Numbered from the stretch's first letter, positions 1-8,924 are shown. The stretch is DNA of 64,000 nt from Idiomarina seosinensis (GCF_003987275.1 NZ_PIQF01000002.1:372001-436000); one strand, 5' to 3'. Numbers and translations are program-made. The notes: a model not told the origin generated them from the sequence alone.

Positions 1-1189
1 TCTGACCCGCTTTCACCGCGCTTTTGCGGTAGTTCCAGAACTTCTGTAAAAGCGCCTGCCGCCGCTCAGCAACCGTCTCGATAGTTGATAGTGATGCAAT
101 AAAATGTTGCTGGACACCGTCTGCATAAGTGAGTATCGAACCATCTTCACGCTCAAATCGGTGTCCTCGTGCTGACGCCATTTCGTAAGTCATTGCAACC
201 GAACCGTGGTACAACGGCCAACTTGCACCATACCCCGGATAAAAGGCATCAAAAATTTCACGGGTAAAATAATGAAAACCTTTATCATCAAACCAAGTCG
301 CATTATTTTTCCCAATCCAGTTAAGAGTTTCTCGTTGCTGCTCGGTTATCAACGGGTTATACGGCCGCGCTTCTGGCGTAAAGTAATAGGTTGAATCACC
401 ACTCATTTCATGCAAATCAACAAAAACCAACGGGAAATAGGTCAGCAGTGCGTCTACCTGGCCTTTGATCTCAGGCTGAGTCAAAGCAATCCAATCTCTA
501 TTCATATCAAACAAATAATGATTGGTGCGGCCACTGGGCCAAGGCTCATTATGTTCGGCACTGCGCCGGTCAGCCGAGTGCTCTAGCCCCACAGTCATAT
601 AATAACGCTGTACAAAGCGTGCCCGCCCATCTGGATTCTGTAATGGGTCGATAAAGACAACAGTGTTATCCAACCATTCTTTAGTCTCCTGCCTTTGATC
701 ATGCAACAAGTGGTAGCCGGTCATCATTGCCGCTTCAGGAGAAGAAATTTCGTTCCCATGGACACCGTAAGACAGCCAAATGCTAGCCGGCATTTCTTCA
801 ATGAGCTTTTCGGCGTCACTATCGCTCAATTTCCTTGGGTCTGCTAATAATTGCATATTATTAGTAAACTGATCGAAGTTGCGGATATTATCTGCACTTG
901 AGATAACTGCGTAATACAGTGTCCGACCTTCCCAACTTTTTCCGTATTCAAGCAGTTTTACCTGCTCCGGAAAAGCCGCAGCTAAAGCTTCGAAATATTG
1001 GCTCATCGCTTCAGGTGAAGTTATTTTGGTTCCTATCGGGTAACCTAGTACCTGCTCTACGGATACTGAATCACTACCATAGCTGGCTTCCTCTAACATC
1101 GAAGCCTCACCCTTAAGAGTATCGGCTACTGCCCCTGCTGCTGTCAGAGACAACGCAAGAGAAATGGTCAATTGCTTTAATACGCGCAT
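1..1189 (-). CDS. M14-family zinc carboxypeptidase, 3' end outside window
   Basis: Secreted metallo-carboxypeptidase that would trim peptides outside the cytoplasm. I translated it from the ATG at 1189; about 396 codons are open to the left edge, so the C-terminus is missing. Residues 1-22 form a signal peptide (MRVLKQLTISLALSLTAAGA, then VA before D). The zinc ligands typical of M14 are visible: H144 and E147 in YGVHGNE and H260 in FVDLHEM. The substrate-binding region has NPDGRARF near 186 and DMNRDW near 228. It is preceded by no co-directional gene. The family call is firm; the exact substrate is unknown. Confidence 0.88.
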   Translation of the reverse strand, partial: MRVLKQLTISLALSLTAAGAVADTLKGEASMLEEASYGSDSVSVEQVLGYPIGTKITSPEAMSQYFEALAAAFPEQVKLLEYGKSWEGRTLYYAVISSADNIRNFDQFTNNMQLLADPRKLSDSDAEKLIEEMPASIWLSYGVHGNEISSPEAAMMTGYHLLHDQRQETKEWLDNTVVFIDPLQNPDGRARFVQRYYMTVGLEHSADRRSAEHNEPWPSGRTNHYLFDMNRDWIALTQPEIKGQVDALLTYFPLVFVDLHEMSGDSTYYFTPEARPYNPLITEQQRETLNWIGKNNATWFDDKGFHYFTREIFDAFYPGYGASWPLYHGSVAMTYEMASARGHRFEREDGSILTYADGVQQHFIASLSTIETVAERRQALLQKFWNYRKSAVKAGQ

Positions 1190-1292
1190 TATTTTGCTCG
1201 GCCTAATCATTTTTTAGTATATGTAAGACTAATGTAAAAGCAGAGCGGAACGAAGTGAAGGTTTATTTAATCATTGCGGTAAAGCAGCCAAT

Positions 1293-1321
1293 AAAAAAGC
1301 AGCTGTTAAGCTGCTTTTTTT
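1293..1321 (-). terminator. Intrinsic terminator after the di-iron protein gene
   Basis: A perfect hairpin AAAAAAGCAGCT-GTTA-AGCTGCTTTTTT lies 19 bp beyond the stop of the minus-strand gene ending at 1340. It has A and T tracts on both sides, so it could end transcription in either direction; here only the minus-strand gene needs it. Confidence 0.85.
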
Positions 1322-1339
1322 AACACGTTAAAAAGCAAG

Positions 1340-1858
1340 TTACTGGCAAGAGCCGCAACAAAAGTCTTCCCCGTGTTTTGGCACAGTATCTGAGTCGACA
1401 AACAGCACAGTATTTTCTAATTCAATATGATCGTTTAAATCCTGAACTAGTTCCCGCAATCCGCGATACAGCTCCTGCCAAGTGCCACAGGCCCCTTCGG
1501 GTGGGGTTAAGTCGTTAGTTATTGCCAAAATATGCTGCAGCTCCTGGTCATGTTGTACATGCTCCTCCTCCATCACAGAGATAGGGCCACTTGGATAAAT
1601 ACCACGCACTAACATTGGAAATAAGATTTGTTCTTCTTTCATCATATGGCTTTCTAATTCATGTAGCATGCTGTCCAAATGCTCAGCCAGGCCAGCTGGC
1701 ACTTGCGGATGGTCGTCGTGCACCTGCTCCACTTTTAAAGCCAGTTGCTTTAGCTCAGGAATTTGTGCACGATGGCGTTGATGAAAACGCTCAACAACGT
1801 ACTGCACTAATTCAGTGTTACTTTTATCCCGCCATTGATTTACAATTTCTTGTGACAT
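1340..1858 (-). CDS. Hemerythrin-like di-iron protein, NorA/DnrN/YtfE (RIC) type
   Basis: A 172-residue cytoplasmic protein of the NO-responsive di-iron family, whose members repair iron-sulfur clusters (YtfE/RIC) or bind NO (Ralstonia NorA). Fe-ligand-type histidines are visible in HLDSMLHELESHMMKEE (about 59-76), EEEHVQHD (98-105) and NDHIELEN (about 140-148), all in one helical hemerythrin domain. It lacks the N-terminal ScdA domain of the 220-residue E. coli YtfE. The C-terminus carries a Cys pair and more (FCCGSCQ). The ATG at 1858 has a GAGGT ribosome site. It is divergent from norR and has a sigma54-type promoter with NorR boxes, so NO induction is inferred. Whether it acts in cluster repair or NO buffering cannot be told. 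Confidence 0.82.
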   Translation of the reverse strand: MSQEIVNQWRDKSNTELVQYVVERFHQRHRAQIPELKQLALKVEQVHDDHPQVPAGLAEHLDSMLHELESHMMKEEQILFPMLVRGIYPSGPISVMEEEHVQHDQELQHILAITNDLTPPEGACGTWQELYRGLRELVQDLNDHIELENTVLFVDSDTVPKHGEDFCCGSCQ

Positions 1859-1916
1859 GTTGACCTCGTCGTCGAATTAAAATGATTTGTAAAATACTTC
1901 GTTGACAAACAACACT

Positions 1917-1931
1917 GCACAAATCAGGCCA
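1917..1931 (-). promoter_or_regulatory. Sigma54-type promoter of the di-iron protein gene
   Basis: Read on the minus strand from 1931 to 1917 the sequence is TGGCCT-GATTT-GTGC. It keeps the invariant GG (-24) and GC (-12) with exactly ten bases between, and TGGC of the consensus. It would start transcription near 1905, about 47 nt before the ATG at 1858. NorR works only with sigma54, which supports the reading. Confidence 0.68.
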
Positions 1932-1973
1932 ACATCTACCCCCTTAGAGTTATTGAGCTACAGCGGCATCCGG

Positions 1974-2026
1974 GTATTATTAACCCTCCGTTTTTGGGTT
2001 TTATTAACCATAAGTGTAAAAATCAC
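1974..2026. promoter_or_regulatory. Three NorR-type boxes (GT-N7-AC)
   Basis: Inverted repeats GT-N7-AC occur at 1974-1984 (extended GGGT...ACCC), 1998-2008 (GGT...ACC) and 2016-2026. Their centres are 24 and 18 bp apart, and the nearest lies about 61 bp upstream of the -12 GC. Ralstonia and E. coli NorR bind three such sites upstream of sigma54 promoters. The same layout recurs before norB in this window. Confidence 0.7.
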
Positions 2027-2027
2027 C

Positions 2028-3578
2028 ATGCTGCAACAAAGTTTAATGGCTGACCTTGTCACCGATGTTCCCGCTGCCGTCCGTCTGCAGAATTTAGTAA
2101 AAACATTGCGCCAGCACTTCCATTGCGGTGCCGTGGTGCTGTTAAAAAAAGAAGATGAGGCGTTGCAGCCAGTAGCAATGCATGGGCTGGTTAATGAAGC
2201 CTTAGGCCGGCGTTTTGTCGTTGCGCAGCATCCGCGATTAGCAACCCTTATGGCCTCGCGCAACGCGGTTCTGTTTGAGCCTGGGAGCAGCCTGCCGGAT
2301 CCCTATGACGGTTTATTAGCTGAGCAGCCGGGAAACGCTATGCCAGTTCACGACTGTATGGGGATTAGCTTGTATATTGAAGGCCAATGTTGGGGGGTGC
2401 TAACCCTGGATGCGCTAACTCCAGGTACCTTTAATGATCAATCAACCGTCGAACTACAGCGATACAGCTTAATCGTCGAAGCTGCAATTAGGGTCGGTTT
2501 ACTCGAACAACAAGTAAGAGCGTTGCGGCAGGGTCAACAACAAACCTCCGCTGGAATTTCCTCGGCTCCTAATCAAGATTCTGAAATTATTGGTAAGAGC
2601 CAAACCTTACACCGCGTACTGAAAGAGTTACATGCGGTTGCGAAAGCGGATTTGCCCGTGTTGTTACTGGGCGAAACTGGAGTCGGCAAGGAGCTGTTTG
2701 CTCGTGAACTACATCGTTATTCAATCCGTTCTGGCAAGCCAATGATTTACGTCAACTGTGCAGCGCTCCCCGAGTCTTTGGCGGAGTCAGAGCTGTTTGG
2801 CCACAGCAAGGGCGCTTTTTCCGGCGCGACCAGCGAACGCGGTGGCCGCTTTGAAGCCGCTCACCAAGGAACGCTATTTTTAGATGAAGTCGGTGAATTA
2901 CCCTTGTCTATTCAAGCCAAGCTTTTGCGCGTCTTACAAAATGGTGAAGTGCAGCGGCTCGGTTCCGATAAACCCCGAAAAGTTGATGTTCGAATCGTTG
3001 CCGCGACCAATCGAGACTTACAGCAGCAGGTTCGCGACGAGCACTTTCGGGCTGATTTATATCATCGCTTGTCCGTCTATCCGCTGCCGATTCCTCCATT
3101 AAGAGACCGAGGTGACGATATCCTATTATTAGCCGGCCATTTTCTTGAACTAAACCGGAGCCGTCTTGGACTTCGCGCATTGCGCCTATCCGGTAACGCA
3201 GAGCTTGCTTTAAAACAATACCGCTGGCCCGGTAACATCCGCGAACTTGAACATGTTATTAGCCGTGCCGCGATAAAACTTATTAGCACCGGTATCGACC
3301 CAAATAGTATTAGCACTATAGAAGACAGTACACTAGACCTAACAATGCCGGTTAGTGCACAAGCACAGCGTGAAGAGCTTAATGACTTTACCGCTAACGG
3401 CGCGGCCGATTCCTTGCAGCTACTATCTTTGCGTGACGCGGTTGAGCACACGCAAAGACAGTCGATTAGACAGGCATTAATAGCAGAAAATGGGAAATGG
3501 AATAGAGCCGCAAAACGCTTAGGTGTAGACTCCAGCAACCTTCATAAGTTAGCTAATAGATTGGGTATTAAACAATAA
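2028..3578 (+). CDS. norR: NorR, NO-sensing sigma54-dependent activator
   Basis: NO-responsive enhancer-binding protein. The order is GAF domain (about 10-180), AAA+ domain (about 200-430) with Walker A GETGVGKE and Walker B LFLDEVGE, then a FIS-type helix-turn-helix at the C-terminus. The GAF part keeps the family text GRRFVVAQHPRLATL and LPDPYDGLL. The sigma54-contact loop reads GAFSGA rather than GAFTGA. I chose the ATG at 2028 (517 aa; E. coli NorR has 504) because an upstream TTG at 1902 would add 42 residues translated from the operator region. It is divergent from the di-iron gene; its stop overlaps the next start (TAATG). Confidence 0.93.
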   Translation: MLQQSLMADLVTDVPAAVRLQNLVKTLRQHFHCGAVVLLKKEDEALQPVAMHGLVNEALGRRFVVAQHPRLATLMASRNAVLFEPGSSLPDPYDGLLAEQPGNAMPVHDCMGISLYIEGQCWGVLTLDALTPGTFNDQSTVELQRYSLIVEAAIRVGLLEQQVRALRQGQQQTSAGISSAPNQDSEIIGKSQTLHRVLKELHAVAKADLPVLLLGETGVGKELFARELHRYSIRSGKPMIYVNCAALPESLAESELFGHSKGAFSGATSERGGRFEAAHQGTLFLDEVGELPLSIQAKLLRVLQNGEVQRLGSDKPRKVDVRIVAATNRDLQQQVRDEHFRADLYHRLSVYPLPIPPLRDRGDDILLLAGHFLELNRSRLGLRALRLSGNAELALKQYRWPGNIRELEHVISRAAIKLISTGIDPNSISTIEDSTLDLTMPVSAQAQREELNDFTANGAADSLQLLSLRDAVEHTQRQSIRQALIAENGKWNRAAKRLGVDSSNLHKLANRLGIKQ

Positions 3579-3994
3579 TGCAATGGGTGTCGATTGTTTT
3601 CTGGCGTTGTTTTGCGCTGGTATTTGTTGCTTTGGGGTTTGTTGGCCTATTACTTCCAGTGATGCCAACTGTTCCTTTTTTGATTGCTGCGTTATGGGCA
3701 GCCAGCAAAGGCTGGCCCTCGCTAGAAGCCAAACTCTTAAGTCACCCCAAATATGGCCCCGATATACGGGCCTGGCGAGAGCGTCGTTGTATTCGGCGAA
3801 ACGCGAAGTGGGCTGCCACGATTATGATGGCCGGTGGCTATATTGTGCTCTGGTTTATGAAGTTTCCGCCCACTTATCTAAAAATTATTGTCGGTATAGT
3901 GCTGACAACTGTTGCCATTTGGGTATGGCTAAGACCGGAGCCTCAAATACTGCCAAAAACGTCTGGAGTTGCCGATGAAAACCCTAAATCATGA
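3578..3994 (+). CDS. DUF454 (YbaN-like) inner membrane protein
   Basis: A 138-residue membrane protein of the YbaN/DUF454 family, whose function is not established. The N-terminal segment (about 5-40) and two further hydrophobic stretches (about 85-100 and 103-122) are membrane-spanning. The family text LGLLLPVMPTVPFLIAA (here FVGLLLPVMPTVPFLI) and the charged WRERRCIRR loop are visible. Its ATG overlaps the norR stop, so the two are translationally coupled, and it overlaps the following moeB-like gene. The position suggests a link to NO or anaerobic metabolism, but this is inference only. Confidence 0.8.
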   Translation: MQWVSIVFWRCFALVFVALGFVGLLLPVMPTVPFLIAALWAASKGWPSLEAKLLSHPKYGPDIRAWRERRCIRRNAKWAATIMMAGGYIVLWFMKFPPTYLKIIVGIVLTTVAIWVWLRPEPQILPKTSGVADENPKS

Positions 3995-4721
3995 GCAAAT
4001 GCTTCGCTATAACCGCCACATTGTTCTGCCGGCAATTGACCTTGAGGGTCAAGAAAAACTATTGAACAGTCACGCAGTAGTCGTAGGCGCCGGCGGACTT
4101 GGCTGCGCAGCACTGCCCTATCTTGCGGCTTCGGGGGTTGGCAAACTGACTATTTTTGACCACGACCAGGTTGAACTTAGCAACTTACAAAGGCAACCGC
4201 TTTACGGTGAGCAGAACGTTGGCCAACCAAAAGCTGTGGCCGCCATGGAACGACTTAAACAACTAAACTCGGGGCTGCATGTTAGCTGCTACACAGAAAA
4301 AGCCGATACTTCTTCATTGCACCGATTGGCAAGCAGCGCAACGCTTGTTATCGACTGCAGCGATAACTTAACCACGCGTAACCAACTCAATCAGTTTTGT
4401 TATCAGCATAAGATTCCACTGATATCAGGCGCGGCAATTCGCTTTGAAGGCCAGGTAATGGCTTTTTCTATGCAGCACAACAGTCCCTGTTATCAGTGCC
4501 TTAGCTTACTATTTGGCGAGCAGGCATTAAGCTGTGCCGAGTCGGGGGTGGCTTCTCCACTGGTCGGCATCATTGGGGCAATGCAGGCGTTAGAGGCTAT
4601 CAAGCTGCTATCGGGCGCCGGGACACCGCTATTCAACACGATGCTAATGTACGATGGCCTGGCAGCGGAATGGCAGCGCTTTAACATCGCCAAACATCCA
4701 CGCTGCCCTGTGTGCCATTAG
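3975..4721 (+). CDS. moeB: MoeB/ThiF-type adenylyltransferase
   Basis: E1-like enzyme that adenylates the C-terminal Gly-Gly of a small sulfur carrier; in molybdopterin synthesis the partner is MoaD, which ends in GG and is encoded at 37287-37535. The nucleotide site VVGAGGLGCAALPYLAASG (about 36-54), the DxVELSNLQRQ motif, the CSDN motif and the zinc-binding CPVCH tail are visible, with CYQC as the other zinc pair. The ATG at 3975 follows GGAG with six bases between; a TTG at 3969 is too close to that site. 248 residues match MoeB length. ThiF or HesA is the alternative; the many moa genes nearby favour MoeB. Confidence 0.83.
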   Translation: MKTLNHEQMLRYNRHIVLPAIDLEGQEKLLNSHAVVVGAGGLGCAALPYLAASGVGKLTIFDHDQVELSNLQRQPLYGEQNVGQPKAVAAMERLKQLNSGLHVSCYTEKADTSSLHRLASSATLVIDCSDNLTTRNQLNQFCYQHKIPLISGAAIRFEGQVMAFSMQHNSPCYQCLSLLFGEQALSCAESGVASPLVGIIGAMQALEAIKLLSGAGTPLFNTMLMYDGLAAEWQRFNIAKHPRCPVCH

Positions 4722-4726
4722 CGTAC

Positions 4727-5929
4727 TTAGCCCGGGTTACCGTCTGCTCTTGGGGTTATAAAGATCTTAAAGTAGACCACGACAAAAATAGCTAACGCCA
4801 CAGCCCAGCTAACACTGCTCCATAACAGCCAATCGATGGTTAATTCGGGCCATACAGATACAAATATTACTCGTAAAATAGCAGCAACAGCCATTAGCAA
4901 AAATGCGACCGACATAATCGGTTTTGGCTTCAAAGGTCGCCCACTATGGCCCAGAGAAACTCGTGCCATCATCGCCAGAATCATGTTACCCATAGCACCA
5001 GCCGTTAGCGCGTGCATAGCTGTGCTGCGGGAGAGATCAGCGCCCCAGTAGTGAGCAGCCAATAAACCAAAGCCCAAAGGGATAAACCAATAGCCAATAT
5101 GCAGCGACCACAACAACGGCACACGCCAGGTTAGCCAAAATTTCCAGCGAGCAGCCCGAACGGCATTAGCTACGGCCGCAGCAGCAAACAGTACCCCCAA
5201 ACATAAATCAGGAATAAATAACGTTAAATTAAAGAAGTGAACGATGAATATTGCCCAGACGGATCCAACCGAGAGGCGGTCGAGCCATAAGATAGGCGCC
5301 ACTTTTGGAGTCATTGTACCGTTTGCAGTAAACATCGGCATAACCCGACCGCCAATAATGACCATTAATAAGGTCACCAAAAATATTCCAGAATAAGCGC
5401 CGAGCACTTGCCATTCGTATTGGTTAAGGGCAAGCCCCGCATGCATTAGAGCGCTCGTTACGGCAAGCAACAGTAAGATGGGTATAAAAAATAAATTCCG
5501 TGTTTGGTTGGCTTTTAAAACCAACCGCGCAAATAACACCGCTGCAACCGGTAATACAGCAACATCAACCGTGATGACTAACCACCAGGGCAACCCCTGC
5601 CCAAATAACATGACCAGTCGGCCAGCGCTCCAGAGCAGTGCTAGTATTAGCAGAGTCGGACCATGGGGAGCCCTGAGCCCGGTCCAGTTTTGCACGGCCG
5701 TCAACAAAAAGCCTAAGACAATGGCAACCACAAAGCCGTACAGCATTTCGTGGCTGTGCCAAAATAAAATATTGCCATACACCGGCAAGCTAATGGTGCC
5801 TAACAGCGCCAGACCCCATAATAAAATAGCCACCGCACTGAAGGCCGCGCCCAGCAAAAACAATGGTCGATACGCTTGTCTGAGAATCGGAGCTATCGCC
5901 ATTTCTCGTTGTTGGTGAGTTACTTGCAT
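4727..5929 (-). CDS. nnrS: NnrS family heme-copper membrane protein
   Basis: Polytopic membrane protein of the NnrS family, known to relieve nitrosative stress, mostly in nitrate- or NO-metabolizing bacteria. About 12 hydrophobic segments fill its 400 residues. The family text is clear: FWHSHEMLYGFV (about 55-66), FLLTAVQNWTG and a late histidine-containing AMHALTAGAMGNMILAMMAR. An in-frame GTG lies 9 bp upstream (5938); I prefer the ATG at 5929. It is convergent with moeB and divergent from narK. The intergenic region holds a NarL-type site and an NsrR-like half-site. Confidence 0.92.
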   Translation of the reverse strand: MQVTHQQREMAIAPILRQAYRPLFLLGAAFSAVAILLWGLALLGTISLPVYGNILFWHSHEMLYGFVVAIVLGFLLTAVQNWTGLRAPHGPTLLILALLWSAGRLVMLFGQGLPWWLVITVDVAVLPVAAVLFARLVLKANQTRNLFFIPILLLLAVTSALMHAGLALNQYEWQVLGAYSGIFLVTLLMVIIGGRVMPMFTANGTMTPKVAPILWLDRLSVGSVWAIFIVHFFNLTLFIPDLCLGVLFAAAAVANAVRAARWKFWLTWRVPLLWSLHIGYWFIPLGFGLLAAHYWGADLSRSTAMHALTAGAMGNMILAMMARVSLGHSGRPLKPKPIMSVAFLLMAVAAILRVIFVSVWPELTIDWLLWSSVSWAVALAIFVVVYFKIFITPRADGNPG

Positions 5930-6056
5930 GGCACACACTTTAGTTGTCTGAATTTGCTATATAGTACATTCCAAATGCATTATTTAGCCAGCCCTTTGCG
6001 GTAAAAATAAGTTAGTACCCCAAAGTTTATGAGCACTAATCATTCGCGGTAAAAAA

Positions 6057-6072
6057 TACCCATAAAGAGATA
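6057..6072. promoter_or_regulatory. NarL-type 7-2-7 site between nnrS and narK
   Basis: TACCCAT-AA-AGAGATA matches the NarL/NarP inverted heptamer pair (TACYYMT, two bases, AKRRGTA) at 13 of 14 positions. It lies 164 bp before the narK ATG and 128 bp before that of nnrS. A GGT-N7-ACC sequence (6048-6060) overlaps it. The rest of the 5930-6235 gap shows no sigma54 promoter with correct spacing and no good FNR box. Confidence 0.6.
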
Positions 6073-6235
6073 ATAAAGGCCTGCCCAAAGCTCGTTGGAA
6101 CTCTCTTTACCGCTACCCCCATTTAGGCAGAGAGCGGCAATCGGCTTCTTCTGTAGCCTTCTGATAATAAAGTATTTTTAGAAAAAACCTCGTAAAGTGT
6201 CGGCAACTGTCGTAGGGCTTATTACGGAGGTTTTC

Positions 6236-8905
6236 ATGAACCAGTCCCTGTCAGCGTCCTCAGGTCAGCGCAATTACGCATTGTTGTTATCCACTCTTGC
6301 GTTCACATTGTGTTTTGCCGTTTGGACCATTTTTTCAATTATCGGTATTCAAATAAAAGAAGATTTTAGCTTAACCGATACACAGCTTGGTCTGTTAATG
6401 GCCACTCCGGTTTTAACAGGCTCTATCAGCCGGCTATTCCTGGGTATCTGGACCGACCGTTACGGCGGCCGTAAAGTATTCAGCCTGCTTATGTTGTTAA
6501 CTGCAGGGTGTGTCTATCTTCTCACCTTTGCGAATAGCTACATCATGTTGCTCATCGCAGCACTGGGTGTTGGTCTTGCTGGTGGTTCATTTATTGTGGG
6601 TGTTACCTACACCGCAGCATGGTTTAACGATGCAAAGGAAAAACAGGGCACAGCACTGGGGATTTTTGGTGCAGGTAATGTCGGTTCGGCAGTAACCAAC
6701 TTCGGTGCACCGTTTCTGCTCATCGCCATAGGTTGGCAAGGTACTGCACAGATTTATGCGACCGTATTGGCGATCGCTGGTCTGGTTTTTCTGTTTCTCT
6801 CCAAGGAAGACCCATTACAAAATACTCGCAAAGAACTCCAGCAACGGGGATTTTGGGAGCAGCTTTCTCCTCTCGGTGATTTAAGGGTCTGGCGCTTTTC
6901 GCTTTACTACTTTTTTGTATTCGGTGCTTTCGTCGCATTAGCATTGTGGCTCCCCCACTATCTAATGGGTGTCTACAATCTGGATATAAAAACAGCTGGT
7001 ATTATCGCCGCTCTTTATACCATACCTGCGTCACTATTCAGGATTCTCGGTGGCTGGATGTCAGACAAGTATGGCGCTCGCCGGGTCATGTACTGGACCT
7101 TTATCGCCTCGGTTATTTGTACGTTTTTACTCAGCTATCCCAGCACCGAATACGCTGTTCAGGGTATCGACCAAACTTATAACTTCCACTTAGAAGTAAC
7201 TCTGATTGGCTTTGTCTTTTTGACTTTCGCGCTCGGCTTCTTTATGTCTCTGGGTAAAGCCGCCGTGTTTAAACATATTCCAGTGTACTATCCGAAAAAT
7301 GTCGGTGCCGTTGGTGGTGTTGTCGGCATGATCGGCGGCTTTGGAGGCTTTTTACTGCCGCTAACGTTCGGTATGTTAAACGACGTTATTGGCGTCTGGC
7401 AAAGCAGCTTTATGCTGTTATTTGTTATTGCTTCAGTGGCTCTGGCCTGGATGCATTTCGCCATTCTTAAAGCCGAACGCGTGGAATATCGCGAGGATCG
7501 GGAAGAACGTGACCTACCTGAGTTTTCAACACCAAAATCGATGGTGCTTGACGACTGGCGTCCAGAGGATAAGACTTTCTGGGAAGAAAAAGGTAAACGC
7601 ATTGCCACTCGTAATCTGTGGATCTCGATCCCTAACCTGTTCCTGGCGTTCGCTGTTTGGACCATCTGGAGTATTCTGGTGGTCAAAATGCCGCAGCTTG
7701 GCTTTCCCTATAGCTCTAACCAGCTATTCTGGTTAGCGGCGCTGCCGGCTTTATCCGGTGCAACGTTACGAATATTTTATAGCTTTATGGTGCCGATATT
7801 CGGCGGCAGACGCTGGACCGCCATATCCACGGCTTCTTTATTGCTGCCCTGTATCTGGATAGGCGTTGCGGTGCAGGATACCGACACTTCTTACATCGTC
7901 ATGCTGATTTTGGCCCTGCTATGCGGCTTCGGCGGCGGTAACTTCTCATCCAGTATGTCTAACATCAGCTTCTTCTATCCGCAGAAAGAAAAGGGCGGCG
8001 CACTGGGCATGAACGCAGGGCTTGGTAACCTTGGTGTATCGGGTATGCAGCTGCTGGCGCCTTTGGTGATTGCTGCGAGCGTATTTGGTGGTATTGAGGG
8101 CGACCCTCTGATTATTCAGGAAGGCGCGAATGCCGGCCAGAAGATCTGGCTACAAAATGCGGCGTTTTTGTGGGTACCGCTAATTGTTATTGGCTCCATC
8201 GCTGCATGGTTCGGCATGAATGATATTTCCTCGGCGAAAGCATCATTCAGTGATCAAGCGATTATCTTTAAACGCAAGCATAACTGGATTATGTGTATTC
8301 TGTACTTAGGTACTTTTGGTAGCTTTATTGGCTTTGCGGCAGGCTTCCCATTACTATCCGGTATGTTATTCCCTAAAGTTGACCCAACCGCTTACGCTTT
8401 CCTCGGTCCGCTAGTAGGAGCTCTGGCGCGACCTATGGGAGGAATTGTGGCTGACAAACTTGGCGGCGCGCGCGTTACCTTCTGGAACTTCCTGCTAATG
8501 GTTGCCGGTGTTTTGGGCGTTATCTACTTCCTGCCGATTGCAGGTAGCGAAGCTAACTTCTGGGGCTTCTTTGCCGCCTTTATGGTGCTGTTTATTGCAA
8601 CCGGTATTGGTAATGGTTCAACTTTCCGTATGGTGCCGGTTATCTTCCTGAACCAGCGCAGACGAGAGCTTGGCGATACCGATGAAGCTATAAAACAGGG
8701 CAATAAAGAGTCTGCCGCCGTCATCGGGTTTATTTCAGCGATAGCGGCCTATGGTGGTTTCTTCATACCAAAATCTTACGGCACATCGATTGATTTAACC
8801 GGTGGTGTTTCGGCGGCGCTAATAGGTTTTATCGTTTTCTATGTTATCTGCGCTGCGATAACTTGGTGGTATTATTCTCGCAAGCACGCACCCGACCCCT
8901 GCTAA
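6236..8905 (+). CDS. narK: Fused NarK1-NarK2 nitrate/nitrite transporter
   Basis: Two complete major-facilitator transporters in one 889-residue chain, as in Paracoccus and some pseudomonads. In that family the first half acts as nitrate/proton symporter and the second as nitrate/nitrite exchanger. Each half has the nitrate-family signatures: SRLFLGIWTDRYGGRK in the first and ARPMGGIVADKLGGARVTF in the second, with glycine-rich GGSFIVGVTYTAAWF and GGNFSSSMSNISFFYP. The halves join near residue 435-475 through a charged linker. The ATG at 6236 follows GGAGG by five bases; a GTG at 6197 has none. A terminator follows. It would feed NarG with nitrate. Confidence 0.93.
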   Translation: MNQSLSASSGQRNYALLLSTLAFTLCFAVWTIFSIIGIQIKEDFSLTDTQLGLLMATPVLTGSISRLFLGIWTDRYGGRKVFSLLMLLTAGCVYLLTFANSYIMLLIAALGVGLAGGSFIVGVTYTAAWFNDAKEKQGTALGIFGAGNVGSAVTNFGAPFLLIAIGWQGTAQIYATVLAIAGLVFLFLSKEDPLQNTRKELQQRGFWEQLSPLGDLRVWRFSLYYFFVFGAFVALALWLPHYLMGVYNLDIKTAGIIAALYTIPASLFRILGGWMSDKYGARRVMYWTFIASVICTFLLSYPSTEYAVQGIDQTYNFHLEVTLIGFVFLTFALGFFMSLGKAAVFKHIPVYYPKNVGAVGGVVGMIGGFGGFLLPLTFGMLNDVIGVWQSSFMLLFVIASVALAWMHFAILKAERVEYREDREERDLPEFSTPKSMVLDDWRPEDKTFWEEKGKRIATRNLWISIPNLFLAFAVWTIWSILVVKMPQLGFPYSSNQLFWLAALPALSGATLRIFYSFMVPIFGGRRWTAISTASLLLPCIWIGVAVQDTDTSYIVMLILALLCGFGGGNFSSSMSNISFFYPQKEKGGALGMNAGLGNLGVSGMQLLAPLVIAASVFGGIEGDPLIIQEGANAGQKIWLQNAAFLWVPLIVIGSIAAWFGMNDISSAKASFSDQAIIFKRKHNWIMCILYLGTFGSFIGFAAGFPLLSGMLFPKVDPTAYAFLGPLVGALARPMGGIVADKLGGARVTFWNFLLMVAGVLGVIYFLPIAGSEANFWGFFAAFMVLFIATGIGNGSTFRMVPVIFLNQRRRELGDTDEAIKQGNKESAAVIGFISAIAAYGGFFIPKSYGTSIDLTGGVSAALIGFIVFYVICAAITWWYYSRKHAPDPC

Positions 8906-8924
8906 AAGCAGCTTTAGCAGACAC

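Noticed and set aside
1591-1863. Plus-strand open frame opposite the di-iron gene
   Set aside because: It is antisense to a clear family member and resembles no protein; the many similar frames opposite narG, norR and others were left out for the same reason.
1902-2027. TTG start giving a 558-residue NorR
   Set aside because: The added 42 residues are encoded by the NorR boxes and promoter region, have no likeness to NorR N-termini, and the ATG at 2028 gives normal length.
6073-6100. Possible sigma54 promoter before narK (AGGCCTGCCCAAAGC)
   Set aside because: GG and GC are ten bases apart, but only about five of ten consensus bases match and it is over 130 bp from the ATG.
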